A DNA stretch of 64,000 nucleotides from Budorcas taxicolor (lineage: Eukaryota > Chordata > Mammalia > Artiodactyla > Bovidae): the NCBI RefSeq assembly GCF_023091745.1, contig NC_068910.1, forward strand, positions 130,465,170-130,529,169, in the 5' to 3' direction. Both the position numbers and the translations under genes were made by a program. Under the pieces are notes generated by a model. The model had not been told where the DNA came from, searched no databases, and was given only the letters and a program-made list of their open reading frames with translations. Each line of letters begins with the position of its first letter. The first letter of the stretch is position 1. Below are positions 59,834 to 64,000 of the stretch, in pieces.

Positions 59834-61782
59834 CTGGAAGGACAAAAAAAGAAAGCAAAAAACATTAATTCACCAGCTAAGTGACTAGTTCAGCATCATT
59901 ACCTATATACATAGCATTTTTCTGGGAAAATCAAAGATGCTACTAAGCTATCCTTCAAGATCCAGTCTCCTGAGCCACATTCTCAAACCATTAGTGAAAG
60001 GTATTAAAGTACTTTTCATTTTTCCATTTAAGCTTTGGACTACTATCTGTGTCTATTTAGAGAGTAAACCAGGCAACCTTATGAACAGTCTGAATTGTAA
60101 GTGACTTCATTTCTCCCAAGATGATGTTTCTGTTTCTACTCTTAGTAAAAAACAAGGAAGCCAATTTTATTTGCTAAGCTGACTATAAAAGGTTAATTCC
60201 TCAGAATAATTTCCAATACTCCTGGTCCCATGGTATGCAGATTTGCACAAAGCTAAATATAAAGGTTTTTTATTTTCCAGTGTTCTAAGAACAAAGGAAA
60301 AGATTCCTGAAGTAAGAAATCTGAGTATTTTTCCATCTGCTGACATTTCTCAACAGAATAGTCATTCTAAGTCAGTTTCCCTAGTATGTTCATTAGCACA
60401 TTAGTCTCAAAAATACTCTAAGAAAGGTTGGGATTGAGAGACACTGTATACTATGTATTTCAGCATTTATATACTACTCTTAGATGTTCATGATGCCTGT
60501 TAATGTACCAAAGGCTCTGAGCAGAACCGAACAAAAGACAACTATTTTAATATTTGTTTTAATCAAAAAACTGTAATCATTCAACTATAAAGCACTTTAT
60601 CTGTTTAATATTTATTAACATTGTGAAAAGCGAGTGTTCATAGAACACTCTATGGGAAATGCTATCCTAAATTTATTAAGAAAAAAATCCACAGCAAAGA
60701 TTTCTACTTCCAGTGTTATGGGTCACTAGGACTCTGTGTAACCCTGGCCCGTCTTCCCCAGTTCCATATACACACATTCTTTAAGGCACTCCTGGTCTCA
60801 ATCAGTAGGAGAAATCCCAAATGATACCTGTAACTACCACCAAAAGCAAACAAACAAGTGAGAGCTACTAGCCTCTGATGGTCAGGAGAAGATATGGGCA
60901 GTCAGAGCCTGGCTTCACAGGCCTGGAGTCAAGAGCAGAAATTCACAGGATATGCAACTAGAGAAACAAGGAACTAGGGTCAGAAAAAGAAGAGTCAAGA
61001 GTGATAGGAAGCCAGCCTGGATTCACAGACAGTAGGAAGAAATAGGGCTGCAAGAAGTCTTACTCCAAAAAGGTTGAGGGGATAACATATCTTTGGAGTA
61101 GCAAGAGAAGGAGAAGCTGATTCTCAGGCTCCTGTTCTGAACCAAAATTCCCACGAAAAGCTAATGCAGGCCTTGAATGCATTATAGTTTAGTAACAAGC
61201 TGAAGCCAGAGCAAAGTCTTTCCAGAGGAAGGCATCCCCCACCTAGCAAACCCTGAAGCGCTCTGATCCCTAAGACTTGCAGCTATAGAATCATTAGACT
61301 CAGAACAGAGCACAGCTATGAATAAATTATATACAAAATCAGAGGTTTGAAAAAACAACAAAATTCTATAAAGCAATTATACTTCAATTAAAAATTAAAT
61401 AAAAATTTAAAAACTATATACAGAATAAAAACAAAATGAATACAAACAAACAGCAGGAAAGTGTGATATGTCAATAATCACAATGAACAGAAACACATCA
61501 ATAATTATAAATTGCCAAATTTGTGGGAAAAAACTGATAGTTTGAAAACGAAATAAGCTATACTTTGTTTATAAGACACATCCAAAGCATAAGGATCTAG
61601 AAGATTTAAAAGGACAGAAAAAAGATGTATGAGGCAAGCAACTAATCAAGAGAAAGTTGATGCTGCCATAGTCATTCCAAAAAACCAGATGATTAAGAAT
61701 AAAAATTCTATTAGTGGTAGAGCTAGTCAAACATAATGACAGATTTAATGTACCAGGAAAATACACCAATTTAAACCTGTAT

Positions 61783-61996
61783 GCTGCTGCTGCTCGGAGA
61801 AGGCAATGGCACCCCACTCCAGTACTCTTGCCTGGAAAATCCCAGGGATGGAGGAGCCTGGTAGGCTGCAGTCCATGGGGTCACTAAGAGTCGGACAAAA
61901 CTGAGCAACTTCACTTTCACTTTTCATGTTCACGCATTGGAGGAGGAAATGGCAACCCACTCCAGTGTTCTTGCCTGGAGAATCCCTGGGATTGCA
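61783..61996 (+). mobile_element. Bov-A2 SINE, 3'-incomplete
   Basis: A (GCT)n start is followed by 'ggagaaggcaatggcacccc' and a second monomer 'ggaggaggaaatggcaaccc', breaking off at 'gagaatccctggga'. Confidence 0.88.
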
Positions 61997-62811
61997 CCTA
62001 ATGAGGTAGTCTCAAATGTGTTATAAAATTAACATTCCCTAAACTATAGGGAAAATTAGATATAGATGATTTAAACAACACTGAATTAATAGACATTTAT
62101 AAAAGTCTGCATCCAGTATTAGTATACCTATATTCTTATGTGCACACTGAACATTTACACAATAATTCAGGTTTTAGGTTACAAAGCAATTCTCAAAGAA
62201 CTTCAAAGAATGGGTATCATACAAACATATTATCTACAACACAATAGAGATCAAATATAATAATAGAAGTATAAAATAAGTTTTCAACTATTTGAGAATT
62301 AAAAATAATCTTATCATTTATCCATCTAAAAAAGTCACACCAGAAAATTTTAAATATTTAGGATAAAACAACAAAAACATTACATGTCAAAACTTGTAAG
62401 ATATAATGAAAGTAGAACTTGAAGGAAATTATAGCCTTAAATACTTAGATTAGAAAAAGAAAAATATGATTTGAAAAGTAATGAGCATAGTATCAAACTT
62501 AAGAATTTAGAAAAAGGACTGCAAATAAAGTCAGGGGAACTAGAAGAAAAGAGATTATATAAAAGTTCACAGAAATCAATGAAACAGAAAACAATAACAA
62601 CAGGAAAGATCAAAGGTAAAAACTGGCTTTTTGAAAACACTGAAAAATTGGATAAACCTCTAGTGCAACTAAACAATAATATTATGAAAGAAAAAGACAT
62701 AACAAACCAGAGATACAAAAAGAAAAAAATCACCAATACCTTTAGATAAATTCTTTAAAAAATATATAGACTACTAAAACATAATCAAAAAGATATAACT
62801 GAATAATCTAA

Positions 62812-63309
62812 CCTAGATAGCATATTAAAAAGCAGAGACATTACTTTGCCAACAAAGGTCCATCGAGTCAAGGCTATGGTTTTTCCAGTGGTCATGTGAG
62901 AGTTGGACTGTGAAGAAGGCTGAGGGCCGAATTGATGCTTTTGAACTGTGGTGTTGGAGAGGACTCTTGAGAGTCCCTTGGACTGCAAGGAGATCCAACC
63001 AGTCCATTCTAAAGGAGATCAGTCCTGGGTGTTCTTTGGAAGGACTGATGCTGAAGCTGAAACTCTAATACTCTGGCCACCTCATGTGAAGAGTTGACTC
63101 ATTGGAAAAAACCCTGATGCTGGGAGGGATTGGGGGCAGGAGGAGAAGGGAACAACAGAGGACGAGATGGCTGGATGGCATCACCAACTCGCTGGACATG
63201 AGTTTGAGTGAACTCCAAGAGTTGGTGATGGACAGAGAGGCCTAGCGTGCTGTGATTCATGGGGTCGCAAAGAGTCAGACACGACTAAGCGACTGAACGG
63301 AACTGAACA
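62812..63309 (+). mobile_element. BovB 3' part, RT C-terminus
   Basis: It starts 'aacctagatagcatattaaa' and ends 'gcgactgaacggaactgaac'. A deletion around 62895-62930 removes part of the usual MYGCESWTVKKAE coding block and breaks the frame. 5'-truncated. Confidence 0.92.
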
Positions 63310-63835
63310 GTTATTAAAGAAGTCAAAGTAGTAGTTAAAAATACTTCCACAACGTTTATAGGCAAATTCTATCAAACTTTCAAAGAATACATCATGCCTA
63401 TGACACATAAACACCTCCAGAATAAAAAGAAGCTACATTCATCAACTCATTCCATGAAACTGGAATAACTCTCTTACCAAAAACAAAGCACAAGAAAGAA
63501 AAATTACAATCATTTTACAACCAATGAATTTGCAAAGTAGAGACAATGTAATCAGAAAGATTTCTTTCACATTGCTGTTGAAAGGACAAATTTTGTACAA
63601 CTATTCTGAAAAACAGCTCACCATAATCTTGAACAGTTGAATACTTCCATTTCCAAGATGGAGCAATTCTACAGCCAAAAGAAATTCTTACCCAATGTAG
63701 CAGGAGACATGTAAATTTACAAGAATATTTATATAGAACTATTTGGTATAGCAGAACAGAAAAAAAAAATAAAAGAAAACAAAACTAGAGACAATCAAAG
63801 CATTCATCAATAGGAAAATGGATAAATATATTTTA

Positions 63836-63874
63836 GTGTGCGTGCATGTGTGTGCACGCATGCACACACACACA
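63836..63874. repeat. Alternating purine-pyrimidine (GT/GC/CA) tract
   Basis: Thirty-nine bases alternate strictly between purine and pyrimidine, with internal self-complementarity ('gtgca' ... 'tgcac'). Such tracts are candidates for Z-DNA or hairpins. The following A-G breaks the pattern. Confidence 0.85.
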
Positions 63875-64000
63875 GTGATACATTACACAGCAGTGAAAAT
63901 AAGTAAACTATAAATACTTGCAGTAATATGCATGAATCTTCCTAACATGATGCTGAGCAAGTAAAACAAGACATAGTGTGACAGATGTTTTATAAAGTTA

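Larger units (their letters stand above)
59834..64000 (-). other. POLQ: POLQ intron, runs off the window
   Basis: I found no further POLQ exon. The stretch 59834-61400 is AT-rich and unassigned. After that come old L1 sequence, a Bov-A2 and a BovB tail. An alternating purine-pyrimidine tract lies at 63836-63874. Confidence 0.7.
61420..64000 (+). mobile_element. Old L1M fragments, hosting Bov-A2 and BovB
   Basis: L1-like + strand blocks ('gaagtcaaagtagtagttaa', 'caaattctatcaaactttca', 'aaaatggataaatatatttt', 'acacagcagtgaaaataagt') flank the SINE at 61790 and the BovB at 62815. No intact frame. Boundaries uncertain. Confidence 0.6.

Overview
This is a mammalian nuclear DNA window from a ruminant, most likely cattle or a close bovid. 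The evidence is many copies of the ruminant SINEs Bov-tA and Bov-A2, at least ten BovB (RTE-type) LINE copies, a young artiodactyl-type L1 and a bovid-type endogenous retrovirus LTR. These sit on older mammalian repeats (MIR, MLT1, L1M, Tigger1, hAT-type). There are no prokaryotic features.

Two protein-coding genes converge tail to tail. On the + strand (about 1-18.49 kb) are the last five coding exons and a 3' UTR of about 4.7 kb of STXBP5L (tomosyn-2). These exons encode the C-terminal ~300 residues: the end of the WD40/lgl-like region, the linker and the R-SNARE-like tail. On the - strand (about 27.1-59.8 kb, running right to left) are the last eleven coding exons and the 3' UTR of POLQ (DNA polymerase theta). 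They encode 519 residues of the family-A polymerase domain, including motif A (DYSQLELR), the O-helix region and the HDE motif. In both genes every exon has AG/GT boundaries and the splice phases add up without a frameshift or stop, so both look functional here. The start of each gene lies outside the window. The order STXBP5L-POLQ matches the human 3q13.33 neighbourhood as I remember it.

Layout: 1-13803, STXBP5L exons in repeat-rich introns; 13804-about 18485, an almost repeat-free 3' UTR; about 18.5-27.1 kb, an intergenic spacer filled mostly by a multi-level nest of transposons; 27.1-59.8 kb, POLQ; 59.8-64 kb, the next POLQ intron, with L1, Bov-A2 and BovB.

I found no undescribed gene system. 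The most unusual items are structural. One is a retroposed composite (SINE + ACT repeat + endogenous retrovirus 3' end/LTR + poly(A)) inside matching 12-bp target duplications, which recalls SVA elements. One is a 67-bp fragment resembling the start of a bovine L1, bracketed by a 17-bp direct repeat. One is an inverted repeat with ~88-bp arms in a POLQ intron. The last is a 47-bp tandem duplication ending about 10 nt from a POLQ splice donor.
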